This document shows, piece by piece, positions 18,379-27,795 of a stretch of DNA of 64,000 nucleotides. How positions within the stretch are numbered: position 1 is the stretch's first letter; every line of letters begins with the position of its first letter. Made by a program: the position numbers and the translations under genes. The stretch is taken from positions 1-64,000 of the forward strand of contig NZ_JAJNNZ010000003.1 of assembly GCF_022836845.1 (NCBI RefSeq), given 5' to 3'. Under the pieces are notes generated by a model. The model searched no databases, was not told the origin of the DNA, and saw only the letters and a program-made list of their open reading frames with translations. This DNA comes from Vibrio gelatinilyticus. GTDB taxonomy: Bacteria; Pseudomonadota; Gammaproteobacteria; Enterobacterales; Vibrionaceae.

Positions 18379-20177
18379 TCATGACCCATTTAGTCATTGT
18401 TGACGTGACCAAGCGAATCATTGAACGTAGCCGAGACAGCCGCCATCGTTTTCTTACTCATATGAAAGAGCAGCAGCAGGCAGGTAAGGGGCGAGCCCAG
18501 CTATCTTGTGGCAACCTGGCACATGCTGTTGCGGCGTCTTGTCAGACTGAAAAAGAACAGCTCTTAGATTTTACACGCGCAAACGTCGCTATCATTAGCT
18601 CTTACAACGATATGTTAAGTGCGCACCAGCCTTATCATCACTATCCAGAGCAAATCAAAGCCGAGCTTAGCAAGTACGGTCATACCGCTCAGGTAGCGGG
18701 TGGGGTGCCTGCAATGTGTGACGGTGTCACGCAGGGGCAAGCTGGCATGGATATGTCGCTTTTCTCACGGGACCTGATTGCTCAGTCTACCGCATTCTCC
18801 TTGAGCCATAATGTGTTTGATGCAACATTGCTATTGGGGATCTGTGACAAAATCGCTCCGGGTCAACTGATGGGCGCGTTATCTTATGGTCATCTGCCCA
18901 CTGCATTTATACCCTCAGGGCCGATGGCTACAGGTATTAGCAATGAAGAAAAAGTCGATATAAGACAGAAACATGCGGCGGGTAAGATCGGGGAGGATGC
19001 TCTGTTGAACATGGAGTGCAATGCATACCATTCGCCAGGCACTTGCACATTCTATGGTACAGCCAATACCAACCAACTTGTCTTTGAAGCGATGGGGCTC
19101 ATGTTGCCAGGTTCTGCATTTGTTCATCCCCACAGTGAATTAAGAAAGGCACTTAATGACTACGCAGCAACACAGGTTGCCGCTATGACAGCAGGCTCTG
19201 CTAATTATCGACCTCTTTACCAAGTAATCGATGAGAAATCTTTGGTTAACGGGCTCGTGGCACTGCTGGCATCGGGAGGCAGTACCAATCACACCATCCA
19301 CATGATTGCCGTCGCCAGAGCGGCTGGGATCATTCTTACCTGGCAAGACTTTAGTGATTTGTCTCGAGTCGTCCCATTACTTGTGAAAGTCTATCCGAAT
19401 GGCCCTGCCGACATTAACGCCTTTGAAGCTGCTGGTGGTGTACCTGCCTTATTGCATCGCTTAAATCAGTCGGGTCTTATCCATAAAGATGTGACGCCAA
19501 CGTTTGGAGACTTCGAATTCCAGATGAGTTCACCAACACTGACGGAAGGTCGTCTTGAGTGGATCCCGTCACAGGGCAGCAGTGATGAAAATGTGCTGTC
19601 TAAGGCCAATCATCAGTTCCAAAAAACGGGTGGAACACGTGTGCTGAAGGGAAATATTGGCACATCGGTAATCAAAGTGTCAGCAGTGCAAAAAGATCAA
19701 CGAATTATCGAAGCGCCAGCGGTGGTATTTCGTTCTCAGCATGATGTTGAATCGGCTTATCATCGAGGAGAAATCAATCGAGATTGTATCGTCGTTGTTA
19801 CCCATAATGGACCGGCCGCGAACGGAATGCCAGAGCTGCACAAATTGATGCCAATATTGGGCAATGTGCAAAAAGAGGGTTTTAAGATTGCCTTGGTCAC
19901 AGACGGTCGCCTTTCGGGCGCGTCGGGTAAGATTCCATCAGCGATACATGTATCGCCAGAAGCGTTGCGAGGTGGCGCGATAGGGTTGATTCAAAATGGC
20001 GACTTGCTTCGCTTGGATTGTGAATCTGAACAGTTAAATAACCTTAGTGATACCACTGGTCGGAAGGTCGAATCGATAGACGTTGAAGCCAATCAACAAA
20101 CATGGGGTCGCCATCTTTTCTCTGTGATCCGTCAAAATGTCTCGAGTGCTGACCATGGTGCCAGCTTCATCGTTTAG
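18375..20177 (+). CDS. edd: 6-Phosphogluconate dehydratase
   Basis: It dehydrates 6-phosphogluconate to KDPG using an iron-sulfur cluster. The 600 residues match the Edd/IlvD family: AIISSYNDMLSAHQPY, AGGVPAMCDGVTQGQ with a cluster Cys, LGICDKIAPGQLMGAL, SPGTCTFYGTANTNQ, ASGGSTNHTIHM, and VTDGRLSGASGKIPSAIHV. The start overlaps the gntK stop; a second ATG two codons in (18381) is equally possible. With gntK and eda it makes a complete gluconate-to-pyruvate Entner-Doudoroff route in the window apart from uptake. Confidence 0.95.
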   Translation: MIMTHLVIVDVTKRIIERSRDSRHRFLTHMKEQQQAGKGRAQLSCGNLAHAVAASCQTEKEQLLDFTRANVAIISSYNDMLSAHQPYHHYPEQIKAELSKYGHTAQVAGGVPAMCDGVTQGQAGMDMSLFSRDLIAQSTAFSLSHNVFDATLLLGICDKIAPGQLMGALSYGHLPTAFIPSGPMATGISNEEKVDIRQKHAAGKIGEDALLNMECNAYHSPGTCTFYGTANTNQLVFEAMGLMLPGSAFVHPHSELRKALNDYAATQVAAMTAGSANYRPLYQVIDEKSLVNGLVALLASGGSTNHTIHMIAVARAAGIILTWQDFSDLSRVVPLLVKVYPNGPADINAFEAAGGVPALLHRLNQSGLIHKDVTPTFGDFEFQMSSPTLTEGRLEWIPSQGSSDENVLSKANHQFQKTGGTRVLKGNIGTSVIKVSAVQKDQRIIEAPAVVFRSQHDVESAYHRGEINRDCIVVVTHNGPAANGMPELHKLMPILGNVQKEGFKIALVTDGRLSGASGKIPSAIHVSPEALRGGAIGLIQNGDLLRLDCESEQLNNLSDTTGRKVESIDVEANQQTWGRHLFSVIRQNVSSADHGASFIV

Positions 20178-20434
20178 ACGGTGTACTATTTAACACAATG
20201 AGTTAATTGGCAACAAACTGCGAAGATTCGCGATTTTTTAGATTGTCACTGTAATACTTATGAGGTGAATCGTATCAAGAGTGCCTTTTTCACATGACAC
20301 TTCTTGGCCAACCCAAGCAACATTTGATGACTCTTTAGTCATCAACAAAGGCTCTATTTGGGTGGATTATCACAACAGGTTGCATATTAATGAGCTACAG
20401 TTGGTTAAAAATTAAACAGCAAAAGGCGTTCAGT

Positions 20435-21958
20435 ATGGCTAATTTAATCGTTTGTTGTGATGGCACATGGAACTCACCGGATAATCAAGATGACGGTGTT
20501 CCCGCACCTACAAATGTGCGTCAGATATATCACTGTTTGAAATCGATTCCCGGTGAGCAGGAAACCCGTTACCAGTCTGGCGTGGGGACTGGTGGTGTGA
20601 TTGATAGAGTTATTGGTGGTGTTTTAGGATTTGGGTTAAGTGAAGATATCCGCGATTGCTATCAATGGTTGTGTGACAAATATCAACCCGGAGATAAAAT
20701 TCATCTAATTGGTTTTAGCCGTGGGGCCTATACGGCGAGAAGCCTAGGCGGAATGATCGCCAAGTTGGGGTTGGTTGATTTCTCCACAGTCGAAGACGGC
20801 GAACGAGATTCGCTGGTGAAAACAGTCTACGGCAAAGGTTACCGCAGCGAACTGTCTTATCAAGCGTTCATTGCCGAATACGATATCCGGTTTCGTCCTA
20901 ACTCTAATGGTATACATTTTGTCGGTGTGTTCGATACCGTTGGTGCACTCGGCATCCCTAACGATAAAGCAATCATGGACCTGTTCGATAATCACAAGAA
21001 ATACAATTTCCACGATACAAAAATCAGCTCAAATATTAGCCATGCTCGTCATGCGGTGGCCATCGATGAACGACGAGGCAGTTTTACTCCGACGTTATGG
21101 AAAGAAGACGACTTGCCAATTGGGAGTGATGTAGTACAAAAATGGTTTCCTGGAGTGCATAGTGATATCGGAGGAGGATATAAAGAGAAAGGGCTCTCTA
21201 ACGGTACGTTGAAATGGATGATTGAAGAAATGCGCTCTGTGTCGAATGATTTGCAATGGGTGGACAGTCAACTCGAACAAATCAAAGTGAATGTCAAAGA
21301 CGAGTTGCACGATTCTCATGTCGGGGTAATGAAAGTGCTTGTCACTGCACCAAGATCGATTCCAAATATTGTGACACAGTCAAATCGCTATCACGAATCG
21401 GCCTTAGAAAGAAGAAACGATCCCCCTATTGAACAGGGGGCTTACTTAACGTTGCGGAAATTGGATGTGGATACGCCGGCGGCCATCGATATCTATGCTC
21501 GTCATCCCTACAGTTGGACAGGGATCTATCTAGAAAAAGGAAAGCACTATCGCTTTACAGCTTCAGGCTCATGGGTTGATTCGACCATCGCTTGCAAGGC
21601 TGGTGGCACGACAGATGGTAAGTTCCAGCCACAAGAAATTTTTCATGTCGCCGGGTCATTGTTTGGAAAAATGGAAACCTTTTTTAAAGGAGTTTTTAAT
21701 AAGGAAGACGCCAACTTCTTTGGCACAAAAAGGCATGAAAACGCTCCTTGGTTTTGTTTAATGGGAGCCATCGCAAATGGTGGAAACCCACACGCAGACG
21801 GTACTCATATTCCTCTCGAATCGTTCAAAATCGGGGACGAACGTTCATCATTTTCACCACTGAACTCTGGGTATCTCTACTGTTATCCTAATGATGCGTG
21901 GGGTTTTTATGGTAACAACAGGGGGTACGTTACGTTAAAAGTAGAGCAGCTCCCTTAG
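20435..21958 (+). CDS. DUF2235 alpha/beta-hydrolase fused to a LecA-like C-terminal domain
   Basis: From the Met at 20435 the protein has 507 residues. Residues 1 to about 300 are a DUF2235 hydrolase, the family of the type VI effector Tle1: CCDGTWNS at the start, the nucleophile elbow GFSRG (93-97), FDTVGALGIP, and PGVHSDIGGGY with the expected acid and His. From about residue 365 the sequence resembles the P. aeruginosa LecA (PA-IL) lectin fold: a strand GKHYRFTASGSWVD, then the ending PNDAWGFYGNNRGYVTLKV, close to LecA's TYGNNSGSF strand. No VgrG, PAAR or immunity gene lies alongside, and no signal peptide is visible. It could be a lipase with a sugar- or lipid-binding module. A frame start at 20390 adds 15 unlikely residues. 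Confidence 0.8.
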   Translation: MANLIVCCDGTWNSPDNQDDGVPAPTNVRQIYHCLKSIPGEQETRYQSGVGTGGVIDRVIGGVLGFGLSEDIRDCYQWLCDKYQPGDKIHLIGFSRGAYTARSLGGMIAKLGLVDFSTVEDGERDSLVKTVYGKGYRSELSYQAFIAEYDIRFRPNSNGIHFVGVFDTVGALGIPNDKAIMDLFDNHKKYNFHDTKISSNISHARHAVAIDERRGSFTPTLWKEDDLPIGSDVVQKWFPGVHSDIGGGYKEKGLSNGTLKWMIEEMRSVSNDLQWVDSQLEQIKVNVKDELHDSHVGVMKVLVTAPRSIPNIVTQSNRYHESALERRNDPPIEQGAYLTLRKLDVDTPAAIDIYARHPYSWTGIYLEKGKHYRFTASGSWVDSTIACKAGGTTDGKFQPQEIFHVAGSLFGKMETFFKGVFNKEDANFFGTKRHENAPWFCLMGAIANGGNPHADGTHIPLESFKIGDERSSFSPLNSGYLYCYPNDAWGFYGNNRGYVTLKVEQLP

Positions 21959-22007
21959 CCAGGGATGTGCTAGCGACCTCGCGTCACAAAGCTACTTAGC
22001 GATAAGG

Positions 22008-22041
22008 AAAAGCGTTTGGTTGATTGACCGAGCGCTTTTTC
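22008..22041 (+). terminator. Terminator after the DUF2235 gene
   Basis: AAAGCG and CGCTTT pair around an inner stem near TTGGT/GACCG, followed by TTTTT. It lies 50 bp beyond the hydrolase stop. Confidence 0.65.
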
Positions 22042-22051
22042 TTGTTAGACA

Positions 22052-22495
22052 TTAAACACCGCTTTTGTGGTACCCACAATCGATAAAAAATTGATAGTCT
22101 AGATACGCTTTGCGAACACGTTGTGGGATTGGCTTTTCGTAAACGCGAGCATCATCGATTCTTGCCATCGACCAGCCTTGAAAAATGGGTTCTTCATAAC
22201 AATTAATATCGCCTTCCTTTCCTTTAGTGAGCAGGATATGACGGATGTTTTGGACATGGAACCAAGGCGAACTCTTGCCTCTGAAATGATTAAGCACGGG
22301 ATACTGGATCAAAAATACCTCGCAGCACAACAGTTGAGCGAGTAGACAATTGGCAGTGTTTCTCTGCTTCTCGGGGTAATAGTGTATTACTTTGTTGAGT
22401 TCACGGTTGCATTCTTGGATCACACTGGCCAAACATACCCTCCTATTGGGATCGAACAGACACTCATTGCGATTGCAAAAACTTTGGGCATCCAA
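22052..22495 (-). CDS. Hypothetical protein, possibly a gene fragment
   Basis: A 147-codon frame that can only begin with TTG (22495) or internally, with no clear ribosome site. Its last 80 residues look protein-like (WFHVQNIRHILL, YEEPIFQGWSMARIDDARVY, IPQRVRKAYLDYQFF). The first 60 are Cys-rich and unconvincing, so the true gene may be a broken remnant. I do not recognise a family. On the other strand 22382-22615 is also open (77 codons), and one of the two must be chance. Confidence 0.3.
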   Translation of the reverse strand: MDAQSFCNRNECLFDPNRRVCLASVIQECNRELNKVIHYYPEKQRNTANCLLAQLLCCEVFLIQYPVLNHFRGKSSPWFHVQNIRHILLTKGKEGDINCYEEPIFQGWSMARIDDARVYEKPIPQRVRKAYLDYQFFIDCGYHKSGV

Positions 22496-22633
22496 TACAG
22501 ATTAAGCCACGAAACTTTCGAATACCAGCTAGAGGCTTATCAAAGACACGCATCAACGTTAGCGGCCATTGCCAAATCGGGGAAAAGTAGGAACGGTTTA
22601 TTGTATTTTGTCTAGGGTAGGGGTTGCTTAGGG

Positions 22634-22667
22634 CAATTAAAAAGGCCGCTTAGATAAGGCGACCCTT
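22634..22667 (-). terminator. Terminator after the DUF2999 gene
   Basis: On the minus strand GGTCGCCTTA and TAAGCGGCC pair with one bulge and are followed by TTTTTAATT. Confidence 0.65.
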
Positions 22668-22690
22668 TCAGTCTCGAAAGCCAGAAAAGC

Positions 22691-22942
22691 TTACTTTTGA
22701 AGTTGCTCTTTCGCTGTCTCTACTTTCGCAAAGTCGAGGCCGAGCTCTTCAACGGCCTCTTTAATGAGCGCGGGTTTTTGCATCACTTGTCCCATGAGAA
22801 GCTGGAGCTTGTCTTGAGGAAGGCCTAGTTGGCTGATCGTTGCCATTGCTGCAAGAGGGTTTTGCGTGAGCACTTCAAAAATCTCAGTGATTTGAATGTC
22901 GCTAATATTGTTCTCTTTTAACAGTGCAAGAATCGGGTTCAT
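22691..22942 (-). CDS. DUF2999 family small protein
   Basis: An 83-residue, largely helical, acidic protein beginning MNPILALLKENNISDIQITE. It contains NPLAAMATISQLGLPQDKLQ and ends in FAKVETAKEQLQK. I recognise it as the DUF2999 family found in Vibrio and close relatives; no function is known to me. It is monocistronic with its own terminator. It is one of the better taxonomic pointers in the window. Confidence 0.8.
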   Translation of the reverse strand: MNPILALLKENNISDIQITEIFEVLTQNPLAAMATISQLGLPQDKLQLLMGQVMQKPALIKEAVEELGLDFAKVETAKEQLQK

Positions 22943-23082
22943 TAGATTACCTTTATTAATTTTACAAAAACAGTCGCGCAGTTTACCACTTGAAGAGAAA
23001 CAAGGCGATCATTCGGTGGCACCTGAGCTAAGTACACTTTACGTTGTACACAAAGGCCTGGTTAGTTATTACAAAAGGGAGG

Positions 23083-23448
23083 CTATTCTTCATACATTGA
23101 GTAGAACTTCTCAACTTCCCCGATGGTTTCCCAGGTACCTTCAAAGCCGGCGGGAATAACGAAAGCATCACCCTGAACCACGGTTTCACTGTGACCCGAC
23201 TGGTCTGTGATGATGGCCTTACCTTTGATGATGTAACAAAACTCATCTTCACTGAAGCTAATGCTCCATTTCCCCTCAGTAGAGCCCCAGGTACCGCAGA
23301 AAAAGTTTTCTTTTTCGTTAGCGAATTGATTGTGGATTCGCTGCATAGGGTTGCCAGATAAGCATTTACTCTTGTCGGTCTCAGTCGCCTGCTGTTCACT
23401 TAAATCTGCAGAAATACGCTGTAATTTCTTCTCGGTTGTCATAATCAT
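23083..23448 (-). CDS. Cupin-domain protein (EutQ-like / Cupin_3 type)
   Basis: A 121-residue single-domain cupin. After about 45 polar residues comes the barrel: FFCGTWGSTEGKWSISFSED, EFCYIIKGKAIITDQSG and GDAFVIPAGFEGTWETIGEVEKFYS. The usual metal-binding His residues are largely absent, as in the DUF861/EutQ subgroup, so it may not be a metalloenzyme. Starts at 23448 (MIM) or 23442 are possible. Its role is unknown. It has no operon partner. Confidence 0.75.
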   Translation of the reverse strand: MIMTTEKKLQRISADLSEQQATETDKSKCLSGNPMQRIHNQFANEKENFFCGTWGSTEGKWSISFSEDEFCYIIKGKAIITDQSGHSETVVQGDAFVIPAGFEGTWETIGEVEKFYSMYEE

Positions 23449-23691
23449 TCCATTTATTGAAAGTGAGAAATAGAAACGCTCAGCTCAATTATTGGAGCGC
23501 CTTGATACTAAGTTACCGCATTAACAATAACTTAACAATCCAAGGTGTGTACAACTTTTAGGTGACGTATGGTCACCGATGATGATAGGGCCTATTGGTC
23601 ACAAAAGAAACATTGTGATACTCCAACCATAGCGGTAATCATGAGGTGAGATGCGGCAACTGGGCAGTGATGTCGACTGTCGGGATTGCAT

Positions 23692-23732
23692 AATAAAAAA
23701 AAGCACTGGGTAGCTTGACCTAGCGCCTTTCT
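23692..23732 (-). terminator. Terminator after the SirB2-like gene
   Basis: On the minus strand GCGCTAGGT and ACCCAGTGC pair imperfectly and are followed by eight T residues. Confidence 0.6.
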
Positions 23733-23734
23733 AT

Positions 23735-24112
23735 TTAGCCTAATAATACTGGGGTATGTAGCTTAGCAATATAAAAAATCATCACAAACAGAAAACAGGT
23801 AACAGAGGCCAATATCGATCGAGTTTTAGCGGTTATCGACGGCTTGAAAGCCAGCATAGCGAAGGCAACGTAAGCGATGAGCAACATGAGTTTTTCGGTT
23901 AACCAAGCATCGACAAAAGGGTATTGGTTGATCATAAAGCACAGGATGAGCGCGCTAATTAACATCGTCAGCGTGATTGCTTTGTGGGCGGCAAACGCCA
24001 ATTTATTTTCCAGAAGCGGTGAGCCTTTAAAGCCCCACAAGGTTCTTAATAGAAAGCTGATAAAGCTGAGCACAATAAGAGCTAGGTGAGCTTTAATGAG
24101 TAATGTGTACAT
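23735..24112 (-). CDS. SirB2-family inner-membrane protein
   Basis: About 125 residues with four membrane helices, beginning MYTLLIKAHLALIVLSFISF and containing KLAFAAHKAITLTMLISALIL and WLTEKLMLLIAYVAFAM. These match the SirB2 family, named for an effect on Salmonella invasion gene expression but of unknown biochemistry. I chose the Met at 24112, which has AAGG upstream; the frame extends ten codons further. It is divergent from a cytochrome c gene. Confidence 0.78.
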   Translation of the reverse strand: MYTLLIKAHLALIVLSFISFLLRTLWGFKGSPLLENKLAFAAHKAITLTMLISALILCFMINQYPFVDAWLTEKLMLLIAYVAFAMLAFKPSITAKTRSILASVTCFLFVMIFYIAKLHTPVLLG

Positions 24113-24420
24113 AGTTTGCCTTAACATGACTGCAACATTCAAACGGCCGTTTAAATTATAATAAATTTAACCAAGATGTATTGATGTAAATCAATTGTTG
24201 TAAATTGATTAACAGCTCTGCAACTTTAAGGGTTGTCTATGCCTTTGTGAGCAAGTACTAAAATATGTGCTATATATTTCTTGTGAATGAACAGGCGAGT
24301 GCATTGTTTTTTGTTTACCAGCAGGAATGTCACCTGCGGCAAATACTGATGAGGGTGGGTGTGAGACAAGCAGATCAATGTATTCAAAATTTTCTTATAA
24401 GTCAGAACATAGGAGTCAAA
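24113..24420. other. Divergent promoter region with a perfect 12-bp palindrome
   Basis: The 308-bp gap between the SirB2-like and cytochrome genes contains AAACGGCCGTTT (24141-24152) followed by an AT-rich run. It could be a TetR-type operator. No gene is seen here; the open frame extending left from the cytochrome start is not coding-like. Confidence 0.4.
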
Positions 24421-24909
24421 ATGATATTCCTAAGTTGTAACAGGTTGACGTCACGGCTGGTAGTAGTGATGGGCATTGTACTTTTTTCTAGCACTGCGAT
24501 GGCAACCGATTCAGACATCATGAGAGGTAAATATCTCATAGAAATTGGCGGTTGCAATGACTGTCATACTGCAGGGTACGCCCCAAGCGGTGGTGCGGTG
24601 CAGGAAGAGCAATGGCTTTTGGGTGATGCTTTGGGTTTTCGAGGCGGTTGGGGAACAACATACCCCCCAAATCTTCGTACCTACATGAATAAACTGTCTG
24701 AAAAGGAATGGTTGAGCAAAGCCAAAACCTTAAAAACAAGGCCACCGATGCCGTGGTGGGTGCTAAATCGAATGACACAAGAAGATCTCAGCGCGGTGTA
24801 TGCCTATATTACGCAACTCCCCGTTGTAGAAAGTAACGTTCCGGAATACGTCGCACCAGGTGAGCAACCTAAAGGGCCATACATTCAATGGCCAGCACCA
24901 CCAAAATAA
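24421..24909 (+). CDS. Secreted monohaem c-type cytochrome
   Basis: From the Met at 24421, preceded by AGGAG, the protein has 162 residues. A signal peptide (VVVMGIVLFSSTAMA) leads to the haem motif CNDCH at residues 45-49. Candidate axial Met lies in PPMPWWVLNRM, and the C-terminal helix reads MTQEDLSAVYAYITQLP, typical of class I cytochromes such as the small subunits of alcohol or aldehyde dehydrogenases. No dehydrogenase lies beside it, so it may be an orphan periplasmic electron carrier. Confidence 0.85.
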   Translation: MIFLSCNRLTSRLVVVMGIVLFSSTAMATDSDIMRGKYLIEIGGCNDCHTAGYAPSGGAVQEEQWLLGDALGFRGGWGTTYPPNLRTYMNKLSEKEWLSKAKTLKTRPPMPWWVLNRMTQEDLSAVYAYITQLPVVESNVPEYVAPGEQPKGPYIQWPAPPK

Positions 24910-24933
24910 CGATTTAATGATGTGCAGCAACGG

Positions 24934-24963
24934 AAAAAGCAAGCACCTTAGTGCTTGCTTTTT
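24934..24963. terminator. Perfect bidirectional terminator
   Basis: AAAAAGCAAGCAC and GTGCTTGCTTTTT form a 13-bp perfect stem with a 4-base loop, between the convergent cytochrome and serine hydrolase genes. Confidence 0.9.
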
Positions 24964-24998
24964 GTCGATTAACTAAAACTTTTTTATTGTTTTAGTCA

Positions 24999-26183
24999 TT
25001 ACTTGGCTTGTTTAGCGCGCTCGTGCTTTACGATGTCAGTTGCTGCGTTATAGATCTTGTTAAAGTGATCATAAGGTGCAGGCAGCTCTGATTGAATCAT
25101 GCTGTTTACCGCAATAATCACCCCAGACTCTGGGTCTGCCCAAATCAGTTGACCAGCCCAACCGCTATGGCCTAGGCCGTATTGGTTGATAATCGCGGAC
25201 TTGTAATATGAGCTATCAACATACGTTAGCTCTGCCGGTACAGGTTGGCCTAACTTTTTCGCTTGTTTAATATCATTTTTCGCTGCTGCTGGGTCTGCAA
25301 TAAGCAAGCGTCCATAGCGTGCAAAATCCACCGCTGAAAGCATCATTGATGCACCAATTACTGGGGTGCCTTCAAAATCAGTTCCCATAAACATGGTGTT
25401 TTCACCACCCACTTCATGGAACAATTCGCGAACTTGTTGCTGTAAGCTAACGCCAGTTGCTGCTTCAACCAACCAACCGACTACACTGGTATTGATCGTC
25501 GCATAGTTGGCGATGTCCCCTTTCCATTCGTTGCTCATGCCCATGGCGTTGATAGACTCAATCCAATCGCGCAGCCCCAGGCGTTCGTCATTGCGTTGCA
25601 TGCCAATCACGCGCTCATCTTTGTCAAAGTTTGCCAGTGCTTGTGGGTCACCTGTGTATGCGGCCAACTCAGCAACATCGTGATTCACATTCATGTTGGC
25701 TACATCGCCTACAGTGCGACCTCGGAAACCACTACCAATACTCGGGATGTATTTTTCAACCTTGTCGTCGAGGCTAATTTTACCTTCCGCCAGTGCTTTT
25801 TGTAGCAGTATATAGCCGATGGTTTTGGTCGAAGACTGATTGGCAAACGTAGTGTTGCGATCGTGGCCATTGCGATATTGTTCGAGTAAGACATCGCCGT
25901 CTTTATTCATGATTACCACAGCGCCTGTCGCTGGGTGGCTTAGAATTCGAGCAACAGACGGAATTTCATGTAAATCGTAGTCGCGTTTTTGATGATCGAT
26001 TTCGAATACATCTTGTGGGTTAACTGCCATCATGTTTGGATAGAAGCTCGGCATGTTAGCTTGACCTACATGACGTTGTTGTTGCCAGGTATCAATATTT
26101 AGTGGGCCTTGATTCGATGGGGCTGCCAGTGAACCAAATGAAAGTGCGCTTGCCATTGCGGTAATAATAATCGTTGTTTTCAT
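24999..26183 (-). CDS. Secreted serine hydrolase of the beta-lactamase (class C-like) family
   Basis: From the Met at 26183 the protein has 394 residues with a signal peptide (MKTTIIITAMASALSFGSLA). The active-site SxxK is SSTK at residues 117-120, a Tyr motif appears as YATIN near 227, and GHSGWAGQ sits where the third motif is expected. Such proteins include penicillin-binding-like esterases, EstB-type hydrolases and 6-aminohexanoate hydrolase relatives. A real beta-lactamase role is unlikely without other evidence. It is a single gene. Confidence 0.85.
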   Translation of the reverse strand: MKTTIIITAMASALSFGSLAAPSNQGPLNIDTWQQQRHVGQANMPSFYPNMMAVNPQDVFEIDHQKRDYDLHEIPSVARILSHPATGAVVIMNKDGDVLLEQYRNGHDRNTTFANQSSTKTIGYILLQKALAEGKISLDDKVEKYIPSIGSGFRGRTVGDVANMNVNHDVAELAAYTGDPQALANFDKDERVIGMQRNDERLGLRDWIESINAMGMSNEWKGDIANYATINTSVVGWLVEAATGVSLQQQVRELFHEVGGENTMFMGTDFEGTPVIGASMMLSAVDFARYGRLLIADPAAAKNDIKQAKKLGQPVPAELTYVDSSYYKSAIINQYGLGHSGWAGQLIWADPESGVIIAVNSMIQSELPAPYDHFNKIYNAATDIVKHERAKQAK

Positions 26184-26429
26184 GTGCAACTCCAAAATAA
26201 GATGACGGATTCGTTTTGTGCTTGAGGTAAGATTAAGCGAAATTAACAAATACTTCGAAGTGATAACTATTGGTTTTTCGAATGGGTTATTACCAAGTGG
26301 ACAGGTTAGCCAGTGTCTAGCTTTCCCATGGATACTTTGCGCTAAACGGGTGCTTTGTCAGAGAGCATTCCTCCTTGTTAAAACCGTCATAGGATTAAGT
26401 AAGTATTATCGAAACAGCCGGGACTCACT

Positions 26430-26900
26430 ATGAATAAAAAAGAGAACAACAGGCCCAGCACCAAGACTTGTATTCGCGGTGAGTGTTTTTGTGGTCAGGT
26501 GAAATACACAGTGTTTGGCAGGCTTTATGATGCGCGCTCATGTCACTGCTCCCGATGCAGAAAGGCGTTTAGTGCACAAGCCTCGGCGTATGCATTGGTT
26601 AAAGCGGAAGAATTCGAATGGCAGAGCGGAGAGCATTTAGTGACGCGCTATGTTGGCCAACATGGTTTTGGCCTAGGGTTTTGCAGTGTGTGTGGTTCAA
26701 CCCTTGTTGGCTTGTATAACGATCAGGTGCACGGTGTTACCCTAGGCTGTGTGAATGGCAACCCTGATATTGAAATTGGTCGTCATATTTATGTCGGGTC
26801 AAAAGCGGCGTGGGAAGTCATGCCAGAAAATGTCGTCCAGTTTGAGAGCGCACCTCCAGCCGGAGATGTATCAACTGATGGTAAAAATATAAGCAAGTAA
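26430..26900 (+). CDS. GFA-family zinc-binding protein
   Basis: A 156-residue protein of the family named for glutathione-dependent formaldehyde-activating enzyme. The zinc ligands are visible as GECFCG (Cys19, Cys21), CHCSRC (Cys38, Cys40, Cys43) and CSVCG (Cys85, Cys88). It is followed 17 bp later by a small membrane protein. The family name overstates what is known: most members have no proven enzymatic role. Confidence 0.85.
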   Translation: MNKKENNRPSTKTCIRGECFCGQVKYTVFGRLYDARSCHCSRCRKAFSAQASAYALVKAEEFEWQSGEHLVTRYVGQHGFGLGFCSVCGSTLVGLYNDQVHGVTLGCVNGNPDIEIGRHIYVGSKAAWEVMPENVVQFESAPPAGDVSTDGKNISK

Positions 26901-26917
26901 CGGAGTGTCTATAACAG

Positions 26918-27232
26918 ATGAAATTAAAGGCAGATGTCGCGATATTGGATATTCTTGGTCACCTCATCATATGGCTGATCTTAAGCGTGATCACTTTTGG
27001 CGTTGCGCTGTTTTTCTTTCCTTACTCTTTTTCTAAGTTCATTTTAAATCGAACCAGTGTGATTGACAGTAGCGGAATCGAACGAAAAATGGTGTGCGAT
27101 ATAGATCTGTTCAGTGACTTAGGCCATGTGATTTTGTGGTTTGTTATTTCGATATTAACGCTCGGGATTGGTTATATTTTCTATTTTTATCGCGTGTGGA
27201 ATTACGCCCTAAACAACACTCGTGCGGAATAA
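26918..27232 (+). CDS. Small two-repeat membrane protein, DUF6693-like
   Basis: A 104-residue protein made of two similar halves. Each has a GH(L/V)I(I/L)W motif, a hydrophobic stretch and an aromatic-rich end: ILGHLIIWLILSVITFGVAL, and LGHVILWFVISILTLGIGY. An internal duplication gives about four membrane spans. I associate it with DUF6693, but this is from memory. It is probably cotranscribed with the GFA gene upstream. Function unknown. Confidence 0.65.
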   Translation: MKLKADVAILDILGHLIIWLILSVITFGVALFFFPYSFSKFILNRTSVIDSSGIERKMVCDIDLFSDLGHVILWFVISILTLGIGYIFYFYRVWNYALNNTRAE

Positions 27233-27285
27233 TATGTAGGCCCTGCAGTGTTGAAAATAATGGTCAGAGAACGTAGGAGAAAGGT

Positions 27286-27795
27286 TTGGATATCGAACAG
27301 CTCATGTCGACCTACAACGAATTTGAAAGAAAAAACATCGGAAGTTTGGGCGGAAAGGTCATAGCGACGCCTGAACTCGTTAAGTTCGTTTCCGATGACG
27401 ATTACGGTAGCTATATCTCGTATTTTGAATTAACAAAAGAGTCAGCCCCCACTGCGATATCACGTGAAAAGGCCTATTTCTCAGAGAAAGGAGTGAGCGT
27501 AGAGTGGAAGACATACAGTACCGACTCGCCGAGCAATATTGGCCAATTGCTATCAGAGCAAGGATTTGTCGCGCAAGAGCCAGAATCGTTCATGGTATTG
27601 CCATTATCACAAGAGCGAGCACAAACTGCTAGCGAACAACTAAATCGTTCATTGCAGCAGTCGCAAGAAGATTTTCAGCTTGTAGAGGTTTTTGATGCGC
27701 AAGGTATAAAAGATGCCATTGCGGTTCAGCAACAGGTTTGGAAAGAGGACTTACCTGGACAATACCAACATTTACTGAGCCTAGCTTTTGATTGA
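27286..27795 (+). pseudogene. Truncated GNAT-type acetyltransferase
   Basis: A TTG start at 27286 with AGGAG spaced correctly opens a 169-codon frame whose sequence (YISYFELTKESAPTAISREK, then WKTYSTDSPSNIGQLLSEQG) matches the N-terminal half of two-domain GNAT proteins of about 260-280 residues. It breaks off near QQQVWKEDLPGQYQHLL, before the acetyl-CoA-binding loop, and runs for a few codons into the tail of the gene on the other strand. It lacks the catalytic core and is almost certainly inactive. Confidence 0.6.

Noticed and set aside
22382-22615. A 77-codon rightward frame antisense to the hypothetical protein at 22052-22495
   Set aside because: No ribosome site and no family resemblance; only one of the two overlapping frames can be real and neither is well supported, so just one was listed.
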